NCBI GenBank assembly: GCA_026390045.1
Contig: JAPLGR010000222.1
Coordinates: 1-5,873, forward strand
Reading direction: 5' to 3'
Length of the DNA: 5,873 nucleotides
Source: Chloroflexota bacterium
Lineage (GTDB): Bacteria > Chloroflexota > Anaerolineae > Anaerolineales > E44-bin32
In this document: one piece after another, positions 1-5,862 of the stretch
Layout of the letters: every line of letters begins with the position of its first letter
How positions within the stretch are numbered: position 1 is the first letter of the stretch
Position numbers and translations under genes: made by a program
The notes under the pieces: model-generated
What the model saw: only the letters and a program-made list of their open reading frames with translations
Told to the model about the DNA's origin: nothing
Database searches by the model: none

Positions 1-2
1 TG

Positions 3-461
3 CTGGTGATGAAGCTGGTCCCCGGAACGTCGCGGTTGGGCACGATCTCGACCGCGTTCCTGGTGGGCGTTGGCGCAGCGGTTGTTGTGGGCGGGGCGAT
101 CACCGGCACGCTGATCCCGCAGTCGATGGCGGCGATGACGACGCTGAACCCTGCGGTGGTTGCACCGCAGACGGGTGAGACCGGCCTCGAGCGCGTGGTC
201 AACGTCGTGATCATGCTGGTCGGCACGATCAGCACGCTGGCCTACTTTCGCTTCACGCTGCGCCGCGGGGCGGCGAGTGAGGGCCGGCCGGTCGGGCCGA
301 TCGGCATGCTGGGGAGGGCGGTGAGCGCGCTCGGCAAGTCGTTCATCGCGCTGGCCTTCGGCGTGATGTACGCCGGTGCCCTCTCGGCCACTTTGCTCAT
401 CCTGACGCAGCGCATTCAGTACCTGTGGGACGCCCTGACCGGGCTGCTGGCGGGAGGATGA
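3..461 (+). CDS. Multi-span membrane protein, C-terminal part (5' end outside window)
   Basis: The reading frame is open to the left edge of the window. The first in-window starts (GTG at 6, ATG at 9) have no visible ribosome binding site, so this is most likely the C-terminal part of a longer protein. Counting from the GTG, about 151 residues are visible. There are three strongly hydrophobic stretches, at about residues 12-37 (Gly/Ala/Val rich, ending near GTLIPQ), 62-83 and 105-133. A basic loop (RFTLRRG) follows the second one, which suggests that side is cytoplasmic. No catalytic motif is seen. The stop TGA (459-461) overlaps the start of the next gene, so the two are probably translationally coupled. 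I recognise the general look of an uncharacterised Chloroflexota membrane protein but can assign no function. The protein is real with high probability; its start and role are unknown. Confidence 0.75.
   Translation: MVMKLVPGTSRLGTISTAFLVGVGAAVVVGGAITGTLIPQSMAAMTTLNPAVVAPQTGETGLERVVNVVIMLVGTISTLAYFRFTLRRGAASEGRPVGPIGMLGRAVSALGKSFIALAFGVMYAGALSATLLILTQRIQYLWDALTGLLAGG
452..457 (+). promoter_or_regulatory. Ribosome binding site inside the end of the upstream gene
   Basis: GGGAGG lies within the last codons of the membrane-protein gene, just before two consecutive ATG codons (458 and 461). It is the only Shine-Dalgarno-like sequence nearby and favours the second ATG. Its position implies coupling to translation of the upstream gene. 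Confidence 0.55.
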
Positions 462-2221
462 TGGACCTGCCGAACATGGTCGACGCCGAAACGCTGCTGG
501 CGGTGGATGTGGGAAGCGTCCACACCCGCGCCAGCCTGTTCGACGTCGTCGACAACCAGTATCGCCTGGTCGCCACGGGACGCTCGCTCTCCACCGCGAC
601 GACGCCCTTGCTTGACATCAGTGAGGGCGTGCGCATGGCGATGGACCAGATTCAGACCATCACCGGCCGGCGGCTGCTGGATGAACAGGATGGGCTGATC
701 ATGCCCAGCTCATCGCAGGGCGCCGGAGTGGATGTATTCGTCGCTACCTCTTCGGCTGGCCCGCGCCTGCGTGCTGTGCTCGTCGGCCTGACGCCGGGCG
801 TGTCGCTTGAATCAGGCCGCCGCTTGGCCACCTCCTCATATCTCGACGTGGTCGAGGAGATCGGGCTGGCCGACCGGCGGCGTGAAGACGAGCGGATCGA
901 TCTGATCCTCGCCGCCCGGCCGGACCTGATCCTGATCGTTGGCGGGACCGACGGCGGCGCCGATGAGTCCGTGCTGCGGCTGGTGGAGGGCGTGGCGCTC
1001 GCGGCAGGGCTGCGTCCCGCAGGGCATGCGCCGCGCGTCCTGTACGCCGGCAATCGTCAGCTCGGCGCGGCGATCGTCGAACGCTTCGCCGATCAGAGTT
1101 CGGTCTCGCTGGCGCCCAATGTCCGCCCGAGCTTGGAAAACGAGGATCTGACCTCGGCGCGCAATCGGATGGCCGAGGTCATCGCTGACCTGCGCTCGTC
1201 GAAGATCTCCGGCTTCGACCTGGTGCGCCAGTGGTCGGGCGGCTACGTGATGCTCACGGCAGACGCGTTCGGGCGAGTGATCCGCCACCTCAGCCAGACG
1301 TACGAACCGCGCAGGGGCGTGCTGGGAGTCGACCTGGGTGCATCGCAGACGACCATCGCCGCCGCGTTCGGAGGCGACCTGCGCCTGACGGTGCGCACCG
1401 ACCTCGGGCTTGGGGCGCCGCTGCCGTCGCTGCTGCGCACCGCCTCGATGGAGTCCATCACCCGCTGGCTCCCCAGCGATATCGCTGATGACGTGGTGCG
1501 CGACTACATCTTCAACAAGTCGCTGCAGCCGCAGACCATCCCGATGGAAAAGGACGAGCTGCACCTGGAGTTCGCACTGGCGCGCCAACTTCTTCAGACG
1601 GCGCTCGGTCTGGCGCGCTCCGGATGGCCGAAGGGCAAGAACGGGCGCGGCTCACTGCTGCCGCCAATGGAGCCGATCCTGGCCGGCGGAGGCGTGCTGT
1701 CGCGGGCGCCGCGCCCCGGCTACGCTGCGCTGGCGCTGCTCGATTCGCTCCAGCCCACCGGGATCACGACACTGGTGCTCGACCCGTACGGCCTGACGCC
1801 GGCGCTCGGCGCGGCGGCGGCCGTGATACCGATGGTCGCTGTGCAGGTGCTCGAGTCCGGCAGCTACGTCAGCCTGGGCACGGTCGTCTCGCCGCTGGGA
1901 GGCGGCCGCACCGGGCGGCCCGTGGCGCGGGTCAAACTGGAACGCGAGGGCCAGGCAGCGCTGGAGGGCGAGGTGCGGCTGGGGCAGCTGGTCGTGCTGC
2001 CGCTGCCGCAGGGCGAAGTCGGTCGGCTGACGCTGCGGCCAGAGCGGGGCTTCGACGTCGGCTTCGGCGCGTACGGCAAGGCGGGGACGCTCAAGGTCAC
2101 GGGCGGGGCGGTCGGGCTGATTATTGACGCCCGCGGCCGCCCGCTGGCGCTGCCCAAGGACGCCGGCCGCCGCCGGGAGCTCAACCAGAAGTGGCTGATC
2201 GACATCGGGGCGCTGCAATGA
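461..2221 (+). CDS. Glutamate mutase MutL/GlmL-family ASKHA ATPase with C-terminal extension
   Basis: The 586-residue product has the actin/Hsp70-like fold signature of the GlmL/MutL family (unrelated to mismatch-repair MutL). It shows a first phosphate-binding motif at about residues 12-24 (LLAVDVGSVHTRA), a second at about 287-297 (VLGVDLGASQT), and an adenosine-type glycine motif at about 406-413 (ILAGGGVL). LILIVGGTDGG and related strands fall between the first two. In clostridia the family accompanies the B12-dependent glutamate mutase genes and is thought to act as an accessory ATPase; no mutase subunit is visible here. About 110 residues at the C-terminus, beta-rich and Gly-rich and containing LIIDARGRPLALP, lie beyond the ASKHA core, making it longer than the clostridial proteins as I remember them. 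I chose the ATG at 461: the GGGAGG at 452-457 touches the ATG at 458 and leaves little room for it. The ATG at 458 remains possible; the GTG at 425 is unlikely because it lies deep in the upstream gene. Family assignment is confident; the physiological role is not. Confidence 0.88.
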   Translation: MDLPNMVDAETLLAVDVGSVHTRASLFDVVDNQYRLVATGRSLSTATTPLLDISEGVRMAMDQIQTITGRRLLDEQDGLIMPSSSQGAGVDVFVATSSAGPRLRAVLVGLTPGVSLESGRRLATSSYLDVVEEIGLADRRREDERIDLILAARPDLILIVGGTDGGADESVLRLVEGVALAAGLRPAGHAPRVLYAGNRQLGAAIVERFADQSSVSLAPNVRPSLENEDLTSARNRMAEVIADLRSSKISGFDLVRQWSGGYVMLTADAFGRVIRHLSQTYEPRRGVLGVDLGASQTTIAAAFGGDLRLTVRTDLGLGAPLPSLLRTASMESITRWLPSDIADDVVRDYIFNKSLQPQTIPMEKDELHLEFALARQLLQTALGLARSGWPKGKNGRGSLLPPMEPILAGGGVLSRAPRPGYAALALLDSLQPTGITTLVLDPYGLTPALGAAAAVIPMVAVQVLESGSYVSLGTVVSPLGGGRTGRPVARVKLEREGQAALEGEVRLGQLVVLPLPQGEVGRLTLRPERGFDVGFGAYGKAGTLKVTGGAVGLIIDARGRPLALPKDAGRRRELNQKWLIDIGALQ

Positions 2222-2259
2222 CGGCCTGGCACTCATCTTGCAACCCGGGTCTTACCTGA
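2218..2259 (+). other. 13-codon mini-ORF bridging two genes
   Basis: An ATG at 2218 overlaps the TGA stop of the ASKHA gene (ATGA, 2218-2221) and opens a frame of 13 codons (MTAWHSSCNPGLT) that ends at TGA 2257-2259. That is two bases before the ATG (2262) of the next gene. It could be a coupling peptide that hands ribosomes across the gap, or the remains of the original start of the next gene after an indel, or chance. No dedicated ribosome binding site is obvious for it. There is no evidence that the peptide itself has a function. Confidence 0.3.
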
Positions 2260-2261
2260 CC

Positions 2262-3332
2262 ATGAAATCTGCCTACCTTCCCCCCGTCTTGCACGTCACG
2301 CCGATGACCATCGTCCGGCGGGATCGCACGCTGCCTGTCCCGGGGACGGTCACCGCTCGGCTCAACGAGCGAGTCCAGGCCGTCGACGTGATCGCCGAGG
2401 CCGAGACCGCCCCGCGCCACGTCTTCCTTGACCTGGCCCGCGGTCTGGGCGTGCCGGCGAAAGAAGCACCGAGCCACCTGGTCCGCCAGAAGGGCGACCG
2501 GGTGGAGGCGGGCGACACGATCGCCGGCCCGGTCGGTATGGCGCGGCGAACGGTGCGTGCCCCGGCCGACGGCCGTGTGGTTGCCATTGAGGGTCATCGC
2601 GTGCTGTTCGAGGTGCGAGGTGAACCCATCGGCCTGCGGGCCGGAATGCCGGCGCTGGTCGTGGGCTCGGACGGGACGCAGACGGTGACGCTGGAGGTCA
2701 CGGCGGCGCTGGTGCAGGGCGTGTGGGGCAACGGCAAGCAGGATTTCGGCGTGATTCGCACGCTGGGCAGCGGGCCGGGAGCCCGCATGCAGACCGACAT
2801 GCTGGACATCAACCTGCGCGGTGCGGTGCTGATCGGCGGGACCTGCGATCAGGCCGCCCCGCTGCATCAGGCGACAGAACTAATGGTGCGCGGCATTGTG
2901 CTCGGTTCGATTACCTCGGATCTGATCCCGGCGGCACAGCGCCTGAACTATCCGCTGATGATCACCGAAGGCTTCGGCGTGCTTCCGATGAACAGCGCGG
3001 CCTACGGCCTGCTGACGTCGAACGTCGGGCGCGATGTTGCCATCGATGCGCGGCCGCCAGCCGATCGCTATTCCTATCAGCGGCCGGAGATCATCATCCC
3101 GCAGCCGCCCAGCCGGCAGGCGGACTTTCCCGAGGAAATCATTCCGCTGAAGGAGGGGGCGCGTGTGCGGATCCTGCGCGCCCCGTTCCACGGCGCGGTC
3201 GGCGTCGTGCGCGACCTACCGAACAAGGCAGCCGATTTTCCCAGCGGGCTGCTCGCCCGCAGTGCAAATGTCGAAATCGAGGGCCTGGGGAATCGAATGA
3301 TCCCCCTGGCCAACCTGGAAGTGATACAGTAG
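2262..3332 (+). CDS. Uncharacterised protein with barrel-sandwich (lipoyl-like) and KOW-like segments
   Basis: The 356-residue product has no signal peptide or membrane segment. The N-terminal part, about residues 25-135, looks like a barrel-sandwich hybrid fold: LPVPGTVTARLNERVQAVD is followed by the paired turns QKGDRVEAGDTIAGP and VRAPADGRVVAIEG. The hairpin that would carry a lipoyl- or biotinyl-lysine has none, so a swinging-arm carrier is unlikely. The middle (about 145-270) is a mixed region with MLDINLRGAVLIGGTCDQAA and ITEGFGVLPMNSAA that I do not recognise. The C-terminus (about 298-355: EGARVRILRAPFHGAVGVV, later NVEIEGLGNRMIPLANLEVI) resembles a KOW/NusG-type small beta barrel. 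The ATG at 2262 has only a weak upstream ribosome binding site; a TTG at 2238 in frame would add 8 residues. The gene lies 40 bases after the ASKHA gene and is very probably in the same operon. Domain calls are by eye and tentative; function is unknown. Confidence 0.85.
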   Translation: MKSAYLPPVLHVTPMTIVRRDRTLPVPGTVTARLNERVQAVDVIAEAETAPRHVFLDLARGLGVPAKEAPSHLVRQKGDRVEAGDTIAGPVGMARRTVRAPADGRVVAIEGHRVLFEVRGEPIGLRAGMPALVVGSDGTQTVTLEVTAALVQGVWGNGKQDFGVIRTLGSGPGARMQTDMLDINLRGAVLIGGTCDQAAPLHQATELMVRGIVLGSITSDLIPAAQRLNYPLMITEGFGVLPMNSAAYGLLTSNVGRDVAIDARPPADRYSYQRPEIIIPQPPSRQADFPEEIIPLKEGARVRILRAPFHGAVGVVRDLPNKAADFPSGLLARSANVEIEGLGNRMIPLANLEVIQ

Positions 3333-3336
3333 ACCG

Positions 3337-3362
3337 CGCCCCTGCGCCGGACTTCAGGGGCG
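3337..3362 (+). terminator. Hairpin after the three-gene operon, without T-run
   Basis: CGCCCCTG (3337-3344) pairs perfectly with CAGGGGCG (3355-3362) across a 10-base loop, starting five bases after the stop codon at 3332. No run of T follows, so it may be a weak terminator, an attenuator or an mRNA-stabilising stem between the operon and the next gene. Confidence 0.4.
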
Positions 3363-3378
3363 GCGTCAGGACCTGCGT

Positions 3379-3386
3379 GAGGAGAG
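3379..3386 (+). promoter_or_regulatory. Ribosome binding site of the LPATG protein
   Basis: GAGGAGAG lies six bases before the ATG at 3393. This decides the start in favour of ATG 3393 over the in-frame TTG at 3387, which directly abuts the site. Confidence 0.7.
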
Positions 3387-3392
3387 TTGACA

Positions 3393-3935
3393 ATGGCAGA
3401 AGACTTCGAGGTCGGTAGCGCGGCGCCGGAGGAAAAGTCCAACCGGACCTTCGTGATCGCCGCTGGCGCGGTGGGCGGGCTGCTCGTGTTGAGCATGATC
3501 TGCCTGGCCGTGTACGCACTGGTCGTGGCGCCGCGGCAGCAGGAGTCCCGCAACGCACAGGCGACGCAGATCATCTTGGACAACACCAAGATGGCGGCGT
3601 CGCTGACGGAGACGGCGGGCGCGCTGCATCCCACCAACACCAAAGCCCCGACGAAGACGCCGGTGCCGACGGCCACGATGACGCCGACGGCGGTCGTTGT
3701 GGTTGCGTCATCCACGCCGACGTCGGCCGCGACGATCGACCCGGGCATCGCCACTGCGATCGCCCAGGCGACGCTGGCGGCTGCACAGGGCGGCGGTGGC
3801 ACACCCACTCCGACGGCGCTGCCCGCTACGGGCTTTGCTGACGAAGTTGGCCTGCCCGGGTTGGTGCTGCTGGGCGCGCTGCTGGTCGTGGTGGTAATCA
3901 TCTCCCGCCAGCTGCGAATGCGCTCGACGACCTAG
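3393..3935 (+). CDS. Small membrane/surface protein with Thr/Pro-rich linker and C-terminal LPATG motif
   Basis: The 180-residue protein begins with an acidic cytoplasmic-type tail (about residues 1-19) and a first membrane segment at about 20-46. A hydrophilic stretch rich in Gln, Thr and Ala follows, then a Thr/Pro-rich low-complexity linker (about 80-142, with TKTPVPTATMTPTA and GGGGTPTPTA). The C-terminus has the order of a sortase sorting signal: LPATG at 143-147, a hydrophobic segment at about 154-170, and a short basic tail (RQLRMR). In Gram-positive bacteria such a tail is cut by sortase and joined to the wall. Whether that happens in this organism is unknown, and no sortase gene is in the window. 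The first segment shows no clear signal-peptidase site, so the protein may instead stay anchored at both ends with the linker outside. There is no enzymatic domain. It follows a hairpin and is followed by an inverted repeat, so it may be its own transcription unit. Confidence 0.85.
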   Translation: MAEDFEVGSAAPEEKSNRTFVIAAGAVGGLLVLSMICLAVYALVVAPRQQESRNAQATQIILDNTKMAASLTETAGALHPTNTKAPTKTPVPTATMTPTAVVVVASSTPTSAATIDPGIATAIAQATLAAAQGGGGTPTPTALPATGFADEVGLPGLVLLGALLVVVVIISRQLRMRSTT

Positions 3936-3940
3936 GCGTG

Positions 3941-3964
3941 TCGCCTGCCCGATTGCCTGCCCGT
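3941..3964 (+). repeat. Short imperfect tandem repeat, two 12-base units
   Basis: TCGCCTGCCCGA (3941-3952) is followed directly by TTGCCTGCCCGT (3953-3964), with two mismatches between the units. It lies in the gap after the LPATG gene. It may be a local duplication; no function is evident. Confidence 0.4.
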
Positions 3965-3973
3965 TTTCCATTC

Positions 3974-4004
3974 CGGCAGGGCCTACCGTGCGTTGGCCCT
4001 GCCG
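3974..4004 (+). terminator. Perfect 10-bp inverted repeat between the LPATG gene and the regulator
   Basis: CGGCAGGGCC (3974-3983) is exactly complementary to GGCCCTGCCG (3995-4004) with an 11-base loop. The downstream bases (TCGCGTCTT) are only weakly T-rich. It fits a terminator for the LPATG gene. As a dyad 24 bases before the start of a DNA-binding regulator, it could also be an operator used for autoregulation. The sequence does not decide between these. Confidence 0.5.
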
Positions 4005-4027
4005 TCGCGTCTTGAGGGGGAATCCCG

Positions 4028-5344
4028 ATGGCTGTCCTCCCTTATGAATCGCTCGCCCGCCGCGTGCTGACCGATCTCTCGGCTGGGAACTGCGCCGCGC
4101 TGGTCGGCCTGAGCAACACCGGCAAGTCGACACTGATGCGCGCGCTGGCCGGGCAGTCGGCCGAGCGCATCTACGCCAAGCTGTGCGGCCGCAAGGTGGT
4201 GCTGATCTATGTCGACTGCAACCGAGCCGTGGCCATCTCGGCCCAGGGCTTCTACGAGGTTGTCCTGCGCTCACTGCTTGAGGCGCTGGCCGACCAGGTG
4301 GCGCTGGATGTCACTGCCACGCTTCGGGGCCACCATCAGGAAGTGACCGACGCCGCGACGGCCTTCAATGCCTCGCTGTCGTTCAACTTGGCGCTGACCG
4401 ACCTGTGCGAGCAGCTGAAGCGCGACCTGGTCCTGCTGATCGACGAGTTCGACGAGCTGTACACGACGCTCGATGACCGCGCCCTGCTGAACCTGCGCGC
4501 GCTGCGCGACCGGTTTAAGGACCGGCTGGGCTACGTCACCGCCACCGTGCGCGCTCTGCCCGCGCTGCGCGGCGCGTCGGTGGAGGACGAGTTCGCCGAG
4601 ATGTTCGCGCAGTCGACCTATCCGATGCCGCCGCTGGACGAGGACGAGGCGCGCCAGATCCTCGGATCGCTGAACCTGGCGAACCTGAGCACCAAGCGTG
4701 TGGCAACGTGCCTCGAGCTGGCCGGCGGGCATATGGGGTTGCTGGTGGCGGCGGCGCAGGTTGTCGCCGGGATGGAGACTGACCAGTTGGGTGAGGCGCT
4801 TGCGGTGGTGGGGCAGGAGCCAACGCCGCGCGCCGAGTGCCTGAAGATCTGGAATCAGCTGACGCCCGAGGAGCAGGAGGCGATCGTCTGCCTGGTGGTC
4901 GAGCCGTCCAGCAGCCTGCCGCCACAGCAGCTTGAGCATCTTGAGGCGCTCGGGCTGGTGCGCGAGGGTTGGCTGTTCTCGCCGATGTTTGAGGCGTTTG
5001 TGATGCGCCGGCAGCGCGGGCCGGAAACGGCCGAGGCGGGCGTGCGGCTGGATCCCGATTCGGGCGACGTGTGGGTGGACGAGGTCCGCATCCCTGTGCT
5101 GACTGACCTCGAGTACAAGCTCCTGCAGCTGCTGCACGAGCGGCGCGACAAGCTGACCGACAAGTACCAGATCGTGACTGCCGTGTGGGGCGAAGGCTAT
5201 CTGGACGAGATCGACGATGCGCGGGTGGAGAAGCTCGTCAGCCGCTTGCGGTCCAAGATCGAGCAGGACCCGGCCGCCCCGCGCTACCTGATCACGCAGC
5301 GGGGCAGGGGGTACAAGCTGCTGTCGCGGCCGAAGGCGGAGTGA
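4028..5344 (+). CDS. P-loop ATPase fused to OmpR/PhoB-type winged-helix transcriptional regulator
   Basis: The 438-residue protein is probably a cytoplasmic, ATP-dependent DNA-binding regulator. Residues 27-34 form Walker A (GLSNTGKS) and 134-140 Walker B (LVLLIDE, followed by FDE). YVTATVR at 169-175 sits where a sensor-1 strand would be. The ATPase core spans about 1-250 and resembles AAA/STAND or ORC-like domains. Residues 269-329 look like a small winged-helix module (LTPEEQEAI, then LEHLEALGLVREGWLFSP). Residues 339-433 are a clear Trans_reg_C domain: DLEYKLLQLLHER, a recognition-helix region DDARVEKLVSRLRSKIE and the wing YLITQRGRGYKLL. There is no response-regulator receiver domain, so phosphorelay control is not expected and the ATPase probably provides the switch. 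The start is well supported: GAGGGGG at 4014-4020, seven bases before the ATG. The signal sensed and the target genes are unknown; the upstream dyad is one candidate site. The domain calls are strong, the regulatory role is inferred. Confidence 0.9.
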   Translation: MAVLPYESLARRVLTDLSAGNCAALVGLSNTGKSTLMRALAGQSAERIYAKLCGRKVVLIYVDCNRAVAISAQGFYEVVLRSLLEALADQVALDVTATLRGHHQEVTDAATAFNASLSFNLALTDLCEQLKRDLVLLIDEFDELYTTLDDRALLNLRALRDRFKDRLGYVTATVRALPALRGASVEDEFAEMFAQSTYPMPPLDEDEARQILGSLNLANLSTKRVATCLELAGGHMGLLVAAAQVVAGMETDQLGEALAVVGQEPTPRAECLKIWNQLTPEEQEAIVCLVVEPSSSLPPQQLEHLEALGLVREGWLFSPMFEAFVMRRQRGPETAEAGVRLDPDSGDVWVDEVRIPVLTDLEYKLLQLLHERRDKLTDKYQIVTAVWGEGYLDEIDDARVEKLVSRLRSKIEQDPAAPRYLITQRGRGYKLLSRPKAE

Positions 5345-5386
5345 GGGCGGGACGTTTCCCCCGCGTGGACCGAGCGATCATTGCGT

Positions 5387-5408
5387 GCGCACCCCGAGAG
5401 GGGTGCGC
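5387..5408 (+). terminator. Strong hairpin with GAGA tetraloop after the regulator gene
   Basis: GCGCACCCC (5387-5395) pairs perfectly with GGGGTGCGC (5400-5408) across the four-base loop GAGA, a GNRA-type tetraloop. TGCTTTGC follows, a short imperfect T-rich stretch. It lies 42 bases after the stop of the winged-helix regulator and is the best terminator candidate in the window. Confidence 0.65.
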
Positions 5409-5414
5409 TGCTTT

Positions 5415-5437
5415 GCATGGTCACCACAGCGCCATGC
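5415..5437 (+). repeat. Weak inverted repeat in the gene-free stretch
   Basis: GCATGG (5415-5420) and CCATGC (5432-5437) are complementary with an 11-base loop, just after the GAGA hairpin. The stem is short and could be chance. Otherwise 5345-5489 holds no gene or recognisable promoter that I can support. Confidence 0.25.
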
Positions 5438-5489
5438 CCCCTATGAATGTGATGTGCACGCCCCCAAGCTTGCCAGCGCAGGGACATAG

Positions 5490-5812
5490 CGTCTGCCGCT
5501 GTTGAGGCTGGAGGGAAGAGACCCTCCCATGGCGGAGAGGTCGGAAGGAAGCGGGGCGCGTCAAACGCACGCCGGGCTCAGGAACGGTTGAAGTGGCAGG
5601 GTTTGGGCCTCGACATCGACCAGGAGAAGGCTCGGTTCAAGAGGGACATCCTCCCCCTGTTGCAGGGCATACCTTTGAGCCACATAATGAAGGCGACGGG
5701 CTTCTCTCGCCGGTATGCGTCGATTGCCCGGCGAGGGTTGTACACGCCGCATCTAGTGCACTATGCCGCCTTGGCTACGCTTGCAGGCAGCAGACAGCAG
5801 GCCAAGCCGTAG
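5490..5812 (+). pseudogene. Frameshifted remnant of a small helix-turn-helix-like protein family
   Basis: The clearest part is a frame ending at TAG 5810-5812. It can be read as a 74-residue protein from TTG 5588, with AGGA four bases upstream. The same frame stays open to 5453 without any ATG, GTG or TTG before 5588, and reads SHGGEVGRKRGASNARRAQE just upstream. That continues the pattern I remember for a family with the core ILPxLxGxPL...ATGxSxRY...RRGxxxPH (here DILPLLQGIPLSHIMKATGF, then RRGLYTPH), which usually has an N-terminal zinc-ribbon part. Still further upstream the matching residues (LRLEGRDP, about 5505-5525) lie in another frame, and that frame has a TAG at 5487. One lost base near 5522-5526 would explain the jump. 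The codons ATA (twice), CTA and many TTG are unlike the neighbouring genes and suggest separate origin. Alternative: an intact 74-residue protein starting at TTG 5588. Family recall is from memory and function is unknown. Confidence 0.5.
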
Positions 5813-5837
5813 AATCACTTGTTGAACTAAGCGCTTC

Positions 5838-5862
5838 GCGCAGTGTGAATGCATCGCTGCGC
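5838..5862 (+). terminator. Hairpin at the right edge of the window
   Basis: GCGCAGTG (5838-5845) pairs with CGCTGCGC (5855-5862), including one G-T pair, across a nine-base loop. CCTCTTCGATA follows. It lies 25 bases after the stop at 5812 and may be a weak terminator for the remnant gene or for whatever follows. Confidence 0.35.

Noticed and set aside
425..460. GTG 425 as start of the ASKHA ATPase
   Set aside because: It would overlap the upstream gene by 37 bases with no ribosome binding site, and the added residues (GRPDRAAGGR) look like out-of-frame coding sequence. GGGAGG at 452-457 supports the later ATG.
836..1588. Long open frame (250 codons) on the - strand, opposite the ASKHA gene
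   Set aside because: It lies wholly opposite a gene with clear family motifs, its translation is low in hydrophobic patterning and rich in Arg/Gln/His, and long antisense frames are expected at this GC content.
461..2221. Reading the MutL-family name as DNA mismatch repair MutL
   Set aside because: The motifs are those of an actin/Hsp70-like ATPase, with none of the GHKL-type motifs of mismatch-repair MutL; the shared name is a coincidence.
3077..3901. Open frame (274 codons) on the - strand, spanning the end of the barrel-sandwich gene and the LPATG gene
   Set aside because: It runs across two supported + strand genes and their intergenic hairpin. Its Val/Ala/Thr-rich look is explained by the antisense of the Thr/Pro-rich linker.
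4271..5137. Long open frame (288 codons) on the - strand, opposite the regulator gene
   Set aside because: It is the mirror of a gene with intact Walker motifs and a winged-helix domain; the translation is Gln/Arg/Leu-rich with no recognisable domain.
5347..5364. GCGGG/CCCGC inverted repeat directly after the regulator's stop codon
   Set aside because: Only five base pairs with an eight-base loop in very GC-rich sequence; the GAGA hairpin 22 bases further on is a much better terminator.
5185..5505. Open frame (106 codons) on the + strand running past the end of the regulator gene
   Set aside because: More than half overlaps the winged-helix coding sequence in another frame. The rest crosses a strong hairpin and shows no domain; a Cys near its end is not a convincing zinc motif.
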